Source: Stereum hirsutum FP-91666 SS1 (lineage: Eukaryota > Basidiomycota > Agaricomycetes > Russulales > Stereaceae). From it: a stretch of DNA of 64,000 nucleotides. Of the stretch, positions 1-12,124 are shown in pieces; position 1 is the stretch's first letter; each line of letters starts with the position of its first letter. The notes under the pieces are model-generated. The model was not told the origin of the DNA. It saw only the letters and a list, made by a program, of their open reading frames with translations, and ran no database searches. The position numbers and the translations under genes were made by a program. The stretch is from the NCBI RefSeq assembly GCF_000264905.1, contig NW_006763131.1:1227253-1291252 (forward strand). The letters are read 5' to 3'.

Positions 1-869
1 CGCGCGCTGGTCCCACGGACTCAGACACGCGCACCGCGTCTGTGTGGCGGCCGCGTCTGCGACTGTGGCGGCACGCTGAGTGTGCGGGTGGGTAAACCAG
101 GAGGAAATAAGTGACAGAATAAACCGTAAATGAACCAGAGGGAGAAACAGGGGGGAAATAAAAATATACTGAAGGCCAGGGTGGGCCAGTGGGGGGCAGG
201 GGCGAGGGGTAGTATATATTTATGGGGCGTAGAGACAGAACGAAGGCAGGTGGCTGAGCTGGATGAGACGGGTGACCGGGAACTTGCCCGTGGTGGTGCG
301 CGTTCCACTCTGGATTAGCTCACTTTTGGGTGCGCCGTGGGCTGTCTAACTTGAAGCCCTCGACAGCATTATCGAGGATCGCTTACATTGCGACGATGCA
401 GAATTCATTTGCGAGTCGCGTCAAGAGAGCAGAATAAAGGCGTGTATAAGCAACGAGAAGGAATTGACCCATACAGGAAGGTGTCAGAATCGGGGTCTTT
501 TTTGTGGTTATTTTGGGTAGGTCGAACGAGAATTGTGTGATAGCGGTTACGGTGAGACGAGTAACGAGTAAGGAAGCAATCGCGCGGCATAAGAAGAGTA
601 TACGAAAGATTCTTGAGTGACGCCAAGAAGGGGAACAAGAAAGCGGCAATGAAGGCATGCAAAATGCGTAAGAAATGAAGCACACGAGGTCAGCGAAGCA
701 TCTCCTAGCAAGCCATGCGTAGGCCCCATACACCGCTGAGTACCTTTACTAGTATGATCGTGGTGCTGCCTCATCCCTGATGGTAGTGTGTCAGTGTTAT
801 TGCGATCAGGTACTGTAGGCTGCTACGCAGACTCACCAATTCTCAAGGATCCACGGGCACAACCACGGG
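1..869. other. No supported gene
   Basis: Short open frames occur on both strands, but none has a recognisable domain, a consistent exon chain or a good start context. The stretch is probably the 3' flank of the minus-strand gene that ends at 870. I see nothing else in it. Confidence 0.5.
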
Positions 870-2641
870 CTATAGTGTACTAGCGTTCCTCGGCTCATCG
901 CTCGGAGACTTGGCGCCGTTGGTGATAGTGGGACATGCGATACTAGCGGGTCCATTGATGGCAGGTCTAGCGACCGTGACTGCGGGTTCAGCGGCGGCAG
1001 GTTCGACGGCGGCAGGTCCAGAACCCCATGTCTAAGATATGAGGGTATTTCGTTAGTAATGGATATAAATGCAAGGGCGATGAAAAACGCTGTACTAGGA
1101 CTTACCAGGGAGAATGTTCCTCCCGGAGGGCCAGTCCCGAATATGTTCAATGAAATGCCCTGATAGCCAGCCACGTTCTGGTGGGCAAAGGGCGCAGTGG
1201 CATCTGGAAGGTCCCGTGGGTTACGGTATATGACAGGCGTGGGAGGCGGTGTGTTAGGGGAATTGTGGTTAGCAGTGGCGGGAGATGTGTCCGCAGCAGG
1301 GACGACATTGCCGTGGTCACGTCCGTTGGTGGCGAAAATGCGATCCTCGAGAGAGAGGTTGCCGAAGGCAGAGGTGTTGTCGTTAAGAGCACCATCGGTG
1401 AGGGGAGCATCTGCAGCAACAGAAGCGGCGTCCTCCTGGTCTGCGGTGGTCGAGGATGAATCGTCGTCGGGGTCGACATCTACACTGGTTGGATTCAAGA
1501 GAGGTTCAGCGTATCGACGCCATACGATTTCACCGGCAGCCTCTCGTAGAACAATATGACGGCTGTCAGAGTGTTGAATGTAATAGGGAACAAAAGAAAA
1601 AAAGAGATGATGAGCGACGTGGAAGACTCGGACGTGAGAGTAAGAACAAAAGCTTACCAGCCCTCAAGGATTCCGGAGTCTGTGGACAAGCTCACTCGGG
1701 CCGCACCAGGAGCCGAATGAACAGGTATGGGCTGACGAGGAGCCGGAAGATAGCGCATGTGGGCGGGGCCAGGTGCCAAATGGGCAGGAGTGTGGCCTTG
1801 CGGAGTATCGGAGACGGGAGCATCGGAGACGGGAGCATCGGGGTCCTCGGTGCTCAAGATCGCAACATTTTGGGACAAAATGGCACCGCTGGGGACTTGG
1901 TTCCTAAAATAAACCCGAGATAATTAGCAAGGCGAAAAGCTTTAAGCATAGAAGATACTTACGACGCGACACCGGCAGCCACGCCTTGGGTACTACGGAG
2001 CGTGGCATGAGAATCAGCAGATCAAAGAACGTTAGAAGGAATGACTTACGACAAGCTCCCGCCCGCGTCGGAGTTAGAATCGCCCGGGAATATGGTCCCC
2101 ACAGAGACCGACGGCTGAGCTACTTCACCGTCACGCTGGGATTGGGCGTCGGATGAAGAGGGGCCATTGACTCTAGCCGATTTAGTTGTTGGACCGGAAC
2201 TAAAACGAAGGGCGGATTAGAAGCGTCAATGCGTGTGCATGTCACGGCAATTCAAAGGCGAACATAGAAAACAGGAAACAGGAAAAAGTGTCCTTACCCC
2301 GTTGGCCGCATCAGGGGAGGCCAGTTGTCCGACACCCCGCTCATCCAATCCACAAACGCTCGCCTGCGTATGGCTGCATTGGCACTGGCCGCTACGGAAT
2401 TAATAGGTCTAATAGGAAGAGGGCGAATGGGAAGAGGGCGAGATTCGCGGTGGGCGGTGGCAGCGGAGGCGTACGAGGGCTGCTCCACGTTGTCATCGCC
2501 TTCCTCAGCGATGTCCTCGAGGTTGTCATCGCCTTCCTCAGCGATATCCTCGAGGGTGGGCATATTGGTGGGCTCGACATTGCCTAGAGGTTCTTTGTCT
2601 TTGTGAGGAGAGCCGTTGTCACCGTCAGGCCGCTGAGACAT
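870..2641 (-). CDS. Hypothetical low-complexity protein (6 exons, about 462 aa)
   Basis: Not recognised. Six exons join in frame with good GT-AG sites: 2641-2298, 2199-2050, 1992-1963, 1903-1658, 1562-1106 and 1031-870, giving about 462 residues. The start is the ATG opening MSQRPDGDNG; a longer upstream frame exists but looks like leader. The protein is rich in Ser, Pro, Asp and Ala and looks disordered throughout. Two internal repeats are visible: a perfect-register double EDIAEEGDDN near the N-terminus and a double DAPVS further on, both encoded by tandem DNA repeats. The only ordered-looking part is a short stretch around VLREAAGEIVWRRYAEP at the start of exon 5. There are no membrane segments or signal peptide. 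The clean splice chain argues for a real gene; the function is unknown. Confidence 0.6.
1809..1838. repeat. 15-bp in-frame tandem duplication
   Basis: Two identical 15-bp units (1809-1823 and 1824-1838) sit in exon 4 of the same hypothetical gene and encode a repeated DAPVS pentapeptide. Confidence 0.85.
2490..2555. repeat. 33-bp in-frame tandem duplication
   Basis: Two copies of a 33-bp unit (2490-2522 and 2523-2555) differ at one base. They lie inside exon 1 of the hypothetical gene and duplicate eleven codons (EDIAEEGDDN plus L or V). Confidence 0.85.
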
Positions 2642-3572
2642 AGTGAGAGGGTGTACACAGGTGACGATGATGGGGGTTTGAGAAAAAGAAGGGTGAGGTG
2701 CGAATAGAGGGAACAACAAGGTTAATATATGTCAGAGCGTGGGGAAGAGGTTACGACACTGAAGAATTGCTTACCCTTGTTCATTCAGGATTGATGATGA
2801 GCGGGATCAGATCGGACACGAGCCTTTGTAGTAAGACTTGGAAACCGCCATACTAGAAGGCTTCCAAGAACAATCACGTATTCGAGACGAGTCTTACAGC
2901 TTTGAACGGTGTCTAAGAACAGAAATACTGCTTTGCCGTGTCAGAAATACTGCTTTGCCATGTCATGCATAGCGTCGACCGGTCAGAAGACACACCACGT
3001 CGATTGGAAGGAGCGGAAGACGCGCCACTGCTTCCGACGTGATTATCCACAAGCGCACTCGTCATGACGGAGCCGGACAAGATCAAGGCAGAAGAGATCT
3101 TGTGGCGTCAAAGGTGAGGTCTATACCGTCAAAGCCAGTGATGAGTGGGGAGGGTGGTGCGGGACCATGGACAAGCAGGCACTGATTCAGCGGAAATCAC
3201 TCATCCTCCGCGGCGTGAAATGAGGTCTAGTCATCGTGGCCAACTTCCCCCAAAGCCCCAAGGCCCTCTCACTACCACCAATAAAGAGTACTTTACAACA
3301 TGACCTCTGACTGAGGGTGTGAGCTGAACCGCGATGGTGAACGGGAACACGGACCGGGTTCTCAATGAGCATGAAAACGATAAGTCTAAACAGTTTTGAG
3401 CGGAGCTTGACGATATCGGAAACGACTCGGTTAGTGCAGATATTTTGGCTTCACTGCACATAGTATTAGAATGAACAAGCGTCGTATGAGTTTATTTGGC
3501 CAAGAAAAGTGGATGCAGTAAGGCAACAATAAGATGGTAGATAATGCCAAATTCAAGCGGATAAGCTGACTA
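2642..3572. other. Intergenic, with a 22-bp direct repeat
   Basis: No gene is supported here. A 22-bp sequence beginning cagaaatactgctttgcc occurs twice back to back (2920-2941 and 2942-2963) with one mismatch. The stretch holds the promoter of the gene starting at 2641 and the 3' flank of the gene ending at 3573. Confidence 0.5.
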
Positions 3573-4728
3573 CTAACGAGTCTCTTGAAGGCGACAGCGA
3601 TACTCCTCAACCTCCTTCTCAAGAGCAGCCTCACGCTCCGCAAGCCTTGCCTCTCGTTCACTAAGCGAGTCATGTTGAGCCTGCTTCCTATAGGTCAAAG
3701 CTACAGCATCGGCGACCGGCATGCCAGTGATCTGCTCGGAACCTGGATCACGAACATGCTCACGAACCGCACGCTCGAGCTCGGCGGCAAGCCTATCCGT
3801 CACCTTTTTCAGATTAGGATGGTTAAAAGTAGGCGAGGAGTAGATGTGGGGAACTCCTTGAGTGGTATTAATTGACTCTGGTCTGCCAATAATACATGAG
3901 TGATCAGCGAGTATCCTTCACCAAAGAATAGAGATTAAACGGACCTTGCGACCCATAGGTATATAAAGGGTCGAGACGTAGTCCAGAGGCCGTTGCACTA
4001 TCATCACAATAATCCATAAGCGGAAGGTCAGAAAGAATAGTAGACAATACAAACCGCATTGATCACGGTCTTCACGTGACTACAGTGCTTTTGACGGCGT
4101 TGCGTCGAGTCTTCACGGAAATAGGGTTGCGCTGAAGTAGACAGTTAGAGTAGAGAGTCTCAGAGAGAACGGGATTAGACGTACATCCACGTCCAGAAGA
4201 TTTTGGAGGCGGCACCATGTTTTCGGACATGCGTGACTTCTTCGCGATGCCTTGTATATGTGTAGTTGGCTGGGTAGCTGGTGAAAGCGGTGATTTTGAC
4301 GTGGGATCTTCAGCATTGACGGTATGTTGAACGGTGTTGTTGTCAAAGGGATGGAGGTTACTGTGTTCAAGATCTGGTGGCTAAATTAAGGGATAGTGTC
4401 AATTTTGCAGTTATACGAAACGATAGGAGGATACAGGCAGGGACGTACTTCAGGTGTGTGAAGATCCCGGGGCTGTATTCCCGACGACGGAAGGGGGAGA
4501 ACAGAACTATCAACAGTGTGAGGTGGTCTGGGTCTTGACAGCCGTTCAAAAGCTTCCGCAATGCCTTCCATCCAGCCATCTGGAGGTAGTCAGACAAAAC
4601 ACATACGTATAACAGCGGAGGACGAGAAGCATACCGGGATCTTTAGCAAAGCACTTTGCAGAAATTGTTGGTGCCACAGTAGCGAGAGCATCCAGAGTGC
4701 AGTCATGGACCGGAGCCAGGGTAGGCAT
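3573..4728 (-). CDS. Hypothetical protein with C-terminal coiled coil (multi-exon)
   Basis: Not recognised. The model starts at the ATG of MPTLAPVHDCTLDAL (4728). Exons 4728-4635, 4579-4449 and 4380-4185 join in frame and read through DGWMEGIAEAFERL and KKSRMSENMVPPPKSSGRG. A fourth exon near 4130-4055 reads QPYFREDSTQRRQKHC. The last exon, beginning about 3890 and ending at the stop at 3573, contains NPNLKKVTDRLAAELERAV and then a charged heptad-like run (SEREARLAEREAALEKEVEE) that looks like a coiled coil. The junction between exon 4 and the last exon (a small exon near 4005-3955) is uncertain because the donor there is a weak GTCCGT. The basic, Ser/Pro-rich middle with a helical tail would suit a nuclear regulatory protein, but that is inference only. 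Confidence 0.5.
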
Positions 4729-6226
4729 TAGACTCAATGGAAGGATAAGACAGTATTTGATGAGTGCAGAGTAGAGTGGAGGTACAGAGCACGATGAATG
4801 TGGGCGCCAGAAAAAAACGAATGTAGAGATACAGAATAACACTGGAATGACAGCAGGGCTACACAGTAGGATAGCGAGGAAAGATGATAACAAAGGAGAG
4901 GGCTGCGCAAGGAAGATTGGACGGTCGACACGACAAGGAGGGGCACAAAAGGGTGAGACCAAAAAGGAGAGCCACCAATGATGAGTGCGCACACTAATTG
5001 GATAGTGCAGTCGGTGCAGCGAGTAGGAGAAGGGGGTTTGAAGGCGGGCGTACGGAGGGAGGAAGGTGAGTGTGGCAAGAAGCAGACTGTCTTGAAAGGT
5101 GGCGAAGACGGACGGCGGAGAGGCGCTGGCCACACAGGGCTTTTGTAGATTCAGCTGAGGGTACGGAATGGCGAGAGACTCCCGCCGCCGTTAGTAACAA
5201 CGACTATGGCGACCGTGATGGATATGAGGGTCTTGTGGCGTGGAGTGAAAGGGAACAATGTCGGAAGGGTGGCAGAGAACAGAGAGGGTGAGAGAATCGG
5301 AATTGATGGCGCACGACGCGACGCGCCCTCGGGTTTTTCCATGGAACACGTGAAGTTCGAACCGTTGCGGTTTAATGGGGACGTCCCGGCATAAACGAAA
5401 CGGTCCTGTCAAATCTCATGTATGGAACACTGTGACTCCACTCTTGCTCCGACTCCGCTGCTGTTCTAAACATTACACTGTTGCGTAGTCCGTCGTGACT
5501 CTCTGAGTGCTCACAAATGTGCCCTCCTATCAGCTCCAGCGACTTGAACTCACACCGCTACGCTACCTCGCCACACTAGTACTTGAACTCAAACCAGCAC
5601 TGACATCGTCACCACCACCGGCGGCACTTCCACATGGACTCCTACAGACTGCAAGGGGGTTCGCCCTCGGGTCGAGACTTCTATCCGCAGGATATCACTA
5701 GCACACAAGCTGGGTTTCTGGGAGTTGCGATTGTGCTTTACTGCTTTTGCTTTGCCTACGGTGTGCACCGGATATTCAACTCTGTCAATGGACTCCTCAG
5801 AATGCACACAAACACGGTCTAAGCTTTCCCAATTCCAAGTATGTTCTCCTTCCCATTTTCAGCTGTCGTTTTTTGACAATCCGTTCAGCGCGTTCATTTG
5901 ATTTGTGAATATTTCTCTATTTCCTTGGAGGCTTCCGTTTCTTGTTGTTCGGTATGTTGGCTACGTCATGTTCTCATACTTGCCTTATTCTTACCCTTCT
6001 CTTTGTTCAGTTGGCAGCCCACTCAAGGGTATGTATCTAATTTCAAAGAAACCTGCGCACGCTAAATACTCTTCTCATAGTTCTACGGCCTCCAAACTGA
6101 CCGGCAACAGGAGAGTCGTTTGCTGGACTTGTTAGGACGCCTGTACGGCAGGGCAGTTCCTGTTGTAGTTCTTTCCTGTGTTTTATATTCTTCGTACTTC
6201 TCTGGGCTTCGCGCAAGGGCACTGGG
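4729..6226. other. No supported gene
   Basis: Several frames of 60-190 codons run through both strands, but they overlap each other and show no domain. A 62-codon plus-strand frame at 5634-5822 contains one hydrophobic segment (GFLGVAIVLYCFCFAYG), but it has no supporting neighbour exon. Nothing is annotated. Confidence 0.45.
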
Positions 6227-6730
6227 ATTAGTCGGCCATTTGAAATCTGTAGCGCAATGTGTCACGAACAAGAGGTGGGCGGAATTGGAATCCGGCACAC
6301 AGCTCGGACATTCGGCTACTGAATTCTCACGAGGGGGGGGTTGTCGTAACGTGCCTTCTGAATTACCATTTTGGGCTGCGTGGCCGATCCGAGAGCGCCA
6401 TTGTGGCCCGCACCGTTCTGTGGTATGATCATCATTTCATGCAGAAGTATCCTTTGAGGACTTCAATCTTGGTTTCCTGCATCAAAAAGCACTCGCTCTG
6501 AGCTGTTAAATGAGCTGAAATGCTCATAAACGGCTCTCCAGACTCACAAACAACACAGTGCCACTCAGCTTCATGCGCGTCTGCACCGCCGCTCGCATTG
6601 CTCGAACCTGCCTTTTAGGGCAACGTTACGACAACCTCCCCCCGTGGGAATCAAATAGCCGAGGACCTTCCCATGTCTGGAATTGCAATTCCGCCCACCT
6701 CTTGGTCACGAAGACCACGAAACGGCCAAT
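6227..6730. repeat. Fold-back inverted repeat (degenerate element)
   Basis: The left arm (6227-6355) is repeated in reverse complement by the right arm (6619-6730), separated by about 263 bp. The arms are diverged but share exact blocks, including an 18-bp block aagaggtgggcggaattg and a 12-bp block ttgtcgtaacgt in the same order. This is the layout of a fold-back or MITE-like non-autonomous element, or of two opposed copies of one repeat. I cannot see a target-site duplication with confidence, and no transposase lies between the arms. Confidence 0.6.
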
Positions 6731-8765
6731 GTGTTCGAACATGTTCCAGCTGGGCTCTTGCACTGACTTTGCAACTCTATTGTCAGGGCAGAGTTGGGTG
6801 GAGCACGACATATTTTTCAGGTATGGTTGATTGATTAGTGATGCTTGAGGGTCTAAAGCGATAATTATTGGTAGTCTGAAAGAGATGGATATGAGAAATT
6901 GAAGTAGAAAGCTACGCGGCTTTCTCTCTGTCAAATCAGCACATTTATATCACACCGGCGAAGCCAAGGGCGGTGCGCTGAACGAATACAAGAGAGAATC
7001 AGAGGACAAGACCTGTATTGTATATACTGTATTCAGGAGCCGTGTCGTACCCAGGGAAATCGTAAAATATCTATGCTAAGAGACCATTAAACGACCTAAG
7101 GAAAAAGTATCGAGTTTCATCGCGAGCCTACCAGCAATTGACAGGTCTGGTGTCAGAAGTGTCAGACATCGTCATACCGGCGGGAGAGATAGAGGAGGAA
7201 GAGTAGGAAGAGCGGAAATGAGGCGGCTGCGGTGAAAAGCTGAGCATGCGAGGAACTACTCCTCGCACTGAGCAAGCACATCGCACTCTTTGCATGGCGG
7301 AGGTCGAGGTCGTAAAAGGAAAAGACAATGGTCTGTAGCGGCCCAGGTGACTTGCCCAGATGCTGTCAGGCTCTCAGAGGGGGAAAACGGCACTCCTGAC
7401 GGCATTGCTGTGGATAGTTTCCGGAACATCGTCAACCTCTAACTGATCGGAAACAGAACTAACCGTTGAAGAGACATACGTTGAGAAAGTGAGATGGGGA
7501 AGTACTCGGATGGAGGCGGGGGTAAGCATATACGCTTCCCGTTGACGCTCCTCCCGATGCTGCTCTGGATGTGGGCCTACAACGAGCTATTGCCACCGAG
7601 TCCTGGAGCATATGATTGATGGGGTTGTTATGACAGCTGTGCTGGCTGTGGCTATCGTTGAGTGACGATGAAGGAGTGATGAAGAGAGGGCGAAGGTGAA
7701 CAAGCCAATTGTAAAGGAAGACAGAAGCGACGAGATTAATGAGTGTGTTACAGATGGTATGTAGGGAGGACTATATGCGCACCTTGTCAACATCATAACC
7801 TGCAATTTCATCGACCAACATCCCTCCCATCCACTATCCACTTCACCGAATGAGTGTGGGTGCGGGTGTGCGGGTGCGCGAGGGGTTGCGTGTGGGCGAG
7901 CGAGCACCACGTAGACAAGGAATCGAGACCAAAGCGGGAGAGCAAATGAATAAGAGAGAATATAAATGCAGTGGGGAACAAGGGGGAGGAAGAAGAGCAG
8001 AAGGTGAGAGGGTGGCGAGAGGACGACTGTGAATGTCGACGACAGTGACTAGTTGCTCTGGAAGGCTGCCGAAGCACTAGGGACGAAGAGCGAGGCAAAG
8101 ATGCAGAAGAAAAAGAAGAGGTGGGGATAGCGAGGGTGAGCGAGAAAAGGAGGATGTGGATATGGTGAGGGTGTGCGGTGCGAGCGAGGAAGGGCGGAGA
8201 GGGACAAAGTCGCGCGCGACGCGTAAGTCAACACAGGCCAAACAGGGCCAAACAAACATGTGGTTCAACTTGTGGCAACAACGCGCCTTGCAACTTTTTC
8301 TTCGTCTCCCACCAACCTCCATCGTACACTCAACTGCCTCAAAATCTCTCACCAGCACCTCCCCATCGACTCCATCGGCTTTTTTTTCTCCCAGTGGATA
8401 CAATGGCCAGCTGCGTGACCAGTGGCCTAGCACCCGTCATCCCTTCCTCGACGTTGCTGCCAACTCATCCACGCCCATTCCGATCTCTCCTCCCGCATGA
8501 TCAACGACATGCCCGGCTGCGGTAGCGCATTTGGTGTGCCCGACGTATTCACCGAATCATCACGTCAAGACTCGGAGTCGGAGAGAGAACCAGGGAGGAG
8601 GGAGCATGAGTCGTCAAGTGCTGAAGTCCTGGCTGTGAAGGCTGTGCTGCATGGGTTCGTGACAATGGCGGATATGTAAACCATTCGTACGTTCATTTCT
8701 TTTTATTGAATGTATCCGTCAAGCCTCAGGGGACGGTCAACCATTCTGTAACATCTTCGTGCTAT
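6731..8765. other. No supported gene
   Basis: Frames of up to 118 codons occur on both strands, many made of simple Ser/Pro/His-rich sequence. One minus-strand frame ends in a hydrophobic run (FFFFCIFASLFVPSASA, near 8060-8130), but no exon chain supports it. Nothing is annotated with confidence. Confidence 0.4.
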
Positions 8766-9311
8766 GAAGATTGTCTGCTTCATTGAGTCAAGCCAACGGC
8801 TTGAAAACCTCATCATCGATACCGGCAATGGTGCGAGTTCAAGAACCTCCCAAAACACATGAGCGACAAGCTCGACAAGGAGAAGGGCAGGTGAGTGCCT
8901 CTCCATATCGATCGTCCTTCCTTCTCTTTCCCCGTTAACCCCCTCTTGTCCGCCACCCCCTCGCCACCCCACGCCACTCATCGCTCTGCTTGTAGGAGCA
9001 TCGAAGAGCTCGAGACTCCCAGCTTCAAACACAACCACTCAACCGACATCATCTGCAAGCACCCCGCCAAGAAGGAGCGCACCCGGGAAGTGAACCAATA
9101 CACCCGCCCGGAACCGAACCCAGCTACCTTCTCCCTTGACCGACACACTCCCATCTCCTACAACCCTGCCTCAGTCAAGAGACCCAACTTTGAGCCATCC
9201 GCAGAGTTCGAGGACAACTCCGCTCATCGCAGCCGTCCCTTCGCACCGATATCTACGACTGTGGTCCACAAGCCAAGGATAAGGACTCTTCTACTACCCA
9301 GCTGGCCGTAA
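8766..9311 (+). CDS. Possible hypothetical protein (low confidence)
   Basis: A plus-strand reading runs to a plausible intron (donor GTGAGT near 8891, acceptor TTGTAG near 8996) and then through a 100-codon exon reading SIEELETPSFKHNHSTDI, ending at a stop at 9311. The translation is polar, with no hydrophobic or repeated segment, and is not recognised. The start is not fixed: ATGs upstream of 8890 fall in different frames. It may equally be non-coding. Confidence 0.25.
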
Positions 9312-10355
9312 GCCCTCCACCACCGATGGTGGCCAGCCCAATATCGATCACACACCGTCCCATGTGACGGGGCATACTCCATCTTCATCACCGTCATTAG
9401 CTCCTCATCTGCCATCTTCATCCACCGTCGTTGTCCCCCCTCCCCAGCCACTATCCTCATCCGCTGTCAGCTCTCACCTCCACCCCGTCTTCGCAGGCCG
9501 TTGCAAGAAGACCGAAGTCTCGTCACAATCGCAATCGCACACAAACACATCCACCTCAGAGCTCGTTGAGTCTGCCGCAATGTGTGTATCGTTCCCTTTT
9601 TCCCTACCATGTTATTGTTACTGGATCTTCTTTCTTCGTAACAGGGCTAGTACTGTTCAAATGCATATGCCCCAGAAGCACTACGCCATTTGGACACGCA
9701 GTTCCGTTCGAGCGCGAGTGGTTCCCCAAGAGGACGAGGGGACGGAGGGTGCAGAGGAAGCTGAATAGGGACCAGGAGGCATATGGCGAAGGAATTGGAA
9801 GGATAGCTGGCTGCACGATGTATACTTCGGTAGACTAGGCGAGGCACGTCGTTTTTGTGGACAGCTTTATTTCATGCATGCAAATCTCCTGCCGCGTCTG
9901 GTTTACTTACGGTCTTTTTGGGCCATCATACGTTCGATTCAGGCCCCAGCATCTTTTGTTATGCTGTTGACTTTTCATTCACGGACTTTTGCATCCTTAC
10001 CAATGTACTTAGTATGAGTACGTACAGTAGATCGATAATAGAACAATGTTGACATGCATACCCCAAGGGAGCCATATATGCAAGTGGTTTCGTCAATAAA
10101 CAGTCGGGGATCAAGAAGTACACACAGAGAGCCCGGGGGTTGCATTTGAGGTGACCCATAATGATACTTAGGCAGATTTAGGCAGACTTACGCGGCTCGA
10201 CGTGTCTTCCGATTTAGGCAGAATTTAGGAACGGGTGATTTTGCTGATGAGTGTGAGCGATGAAAATCAATCTACCTCTCAAGTACACACTAGTAAGCGA
10301 TAGTTTTATTCAACCAGACAAGTAGCACACAAGTAAATTGTACACTACGTATTAT
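9312..10355. other. Intergenic, with short direct repeats
   Basis: No supported gene. At 10168-10229 the motif tttaggcag occurs three or four times in one orientation, just downstream of the integrase-like gene. The rest shows nothing I can name. Confidence 0.5.
10168..10229. repeat. Short direct repeats of tttaggcag
   Basis: The nonamer tttaggcag, or near copies of it, appears in quick succession (about 10168-10190 and again at 10212-10229) in one orientation, about 130 bp downstream of the integrase-like gene's stop. It may be part of a transposon end, but no matching copy was found on the other side. Confidence 0.5.
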
Positions 10356-12124
10356 CTACTGTGGTCCAAACATGAGAGGAAGCATCAAACTAAAAATATT
10401 CCAGACATTTTCGAGAGACAACTTTGGTACCGCAAGTGTGTCGAACACCTCCTGAGCTTGTGCGTCGAACTCGACTGATACGAATCTTATGAGATCTTCT
10501 CCACCGAGATCTTCCATGAGCTTGCGCACCACAGCTCTATCAACCGGTTGCAATAAACTCTCTTGTCCTCCATATGTCTTTGGGAGGGAATACGAAATGT
10601 TTGGTGATACTCCCGACGGATGCGTCTTCTTCCAATCACGACGGACTCTATGGTCGTTGAACCTTGACTTCAGTTCGTCAAGTTCTTGCCGGATAAGTTT
10701 GGGCCACAGCCACTGGACCAAAAGACTATTCATGCATGAAGAAGTGTGCCACAAAGACCAGATACAAAGCGCAATGACATACTAATGGTCTCGGTTGTTT
10801 TCATCATAGACAGCATAGCCTTGATCCCAGTAAACTCTGATATTGTCGCCCCATTGAAGACGAAGGCGAAGCCATCCGCGTTCGATCGTGATGTTACGAA
10901 TGCTTCGCAGGAACCTATGTGCTGGTAGTTCCTCCCGGTCCAGCTCAGGTGCGAACAGCTCCCTGGTGTTACATATCAGAGATGATGACTTCATAACAAC
11001 AGAAATAGGTCTGAGTCAATGGGTCTGGGAATGCTCACCGAAGTGCATTTGCAAGACCATATACTTCGATTGTTTCAGAACCACAGTCGGTAGTGGACTG
11101 AATAGGCATACCTAGAAAATGAAACAACCAACAAAGATTTCGTCAGGATCTGCTGAGAGCTGAAAATATGCCAGAGGGGGACGCACCGCCCATATCATGA
11201 ACAAGGGAGAGGTAGAGATAGCCGATAGCACGTTTCAACCTGTTGTTTGGGACGACCCAGAGCCCTAGCCACTTCCCAGACCATACATCTCTGACGGCCC
11301 AGATAGGAAACCCTATCTTTGCAAGCTTATCATGTCCGTCACCGGACCACTCATGATTTGGTCCCAGCACGCTGAGAGGCTCACGATGGATCTTCTTGGC
11401 GGTAGGTGCACGGTGCTCAAAGCCATCCGGGTCTTGAGCGCGCATTTCAGCAGCGATGTAATCGCTGTACACAGATATAGATAGTAATGAGTTTACAAAA
11501 TGGTCGTAAACACTCTCTGCATAGGGTTCCACAGGATAGGCTTACCGCGTGAGGTGGATACCTTCATCTTTAGCAATGGCTTCCTTGACCATTGCTGGAC
11601 CTCGGTTTCGGCTGGGATCTTTGGCCATCTGATCAAAGATAAGTTGACGCTTCTGCCCGTCGGGGATGGTTCGCGTTGTGGTACCACTCCCCATGAGACC
11701 TAGGTTCTTTCGGCGCCTGCGAACGGTGATCGCGCTATACGCACAGTGGTACATACGATTAAGCTGCCACCACCCAATGACCCTCAAGAACATTAAAGGA
11801 AGCTCACGACATCTCTACTCCATGTTCTTTCAAGAGAAGCTGTGATATTGTATCTGCATTAGTGATGTTACGACGATGATACTCTTTGAGAGCCTCGGCG
11901 ACTGCTGGATCGTTAGGAGGTGCTATGGTATTTGCAGGGAGATATCACTCATAGTAAGTGTCATGGAGAACTCGAAAAACTCATAGACGGAGGGACGTAC
12001 GGCAAGAGGAATACTGGTTTTTTCCGGTAGGATTCCGGTTCATGATGCTATGACTAGCACGGCCAGCCTCGCCATCGTCGTTCTCGTCCAAGACTATATC
12101 ATCGAGCTCGGGAGTGAGGGACAT
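10356..12124 (-). CDS. Integrase-core (DDE) domain protein, transposon-derived, intact
   Basis: Seven exons join in frame (12124-12001, 11922-11808, 11734-11546, 11464-11187, 11111-11039, 10962-10783, 10725-10356) to give about 442 aa without a stop. The N-terminal part (LLLKEHGVEMS, then basic RRRRKNLGLMGSG) looks like a helix-turn-helix DNA-binding region. The middle reads HEWSGDGHDKLAKIGFPIW, then STTDCGSE, then NITIERGWLRLRLQWGDN. This gives an Asp at about 185, an Asp at about 244 and a Glu at about 287, spaced as in retroviral-type integrases and DDE transposases, with Asn-Ile-x-Ile-Glu-Arg preceding a Trp. I recognise it as a dispersed Agaricomycete integrase-like family. All three acidic residues are present. 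No gag, protease or reverse transcriptase is nearby, so it is either a solo DNA transposon gene or a domesticated derivative. Each exon boundary has a GT-AG pair. Confidence 0.8.

Noticed and set aside
5634..5822. 62-codon plus-strand frame with one hydrophobic helix
   Set aside because: No start context, homology or neighbouring exon; too short to support alone.
8049..8255. Minus-strand frame ending in a signal-peptide-like hydrophobic run
   Set aside because: The hydrophobic part is C-terminal to the frame and has no following exon; probably composition from tct/ttc-rich DNA.
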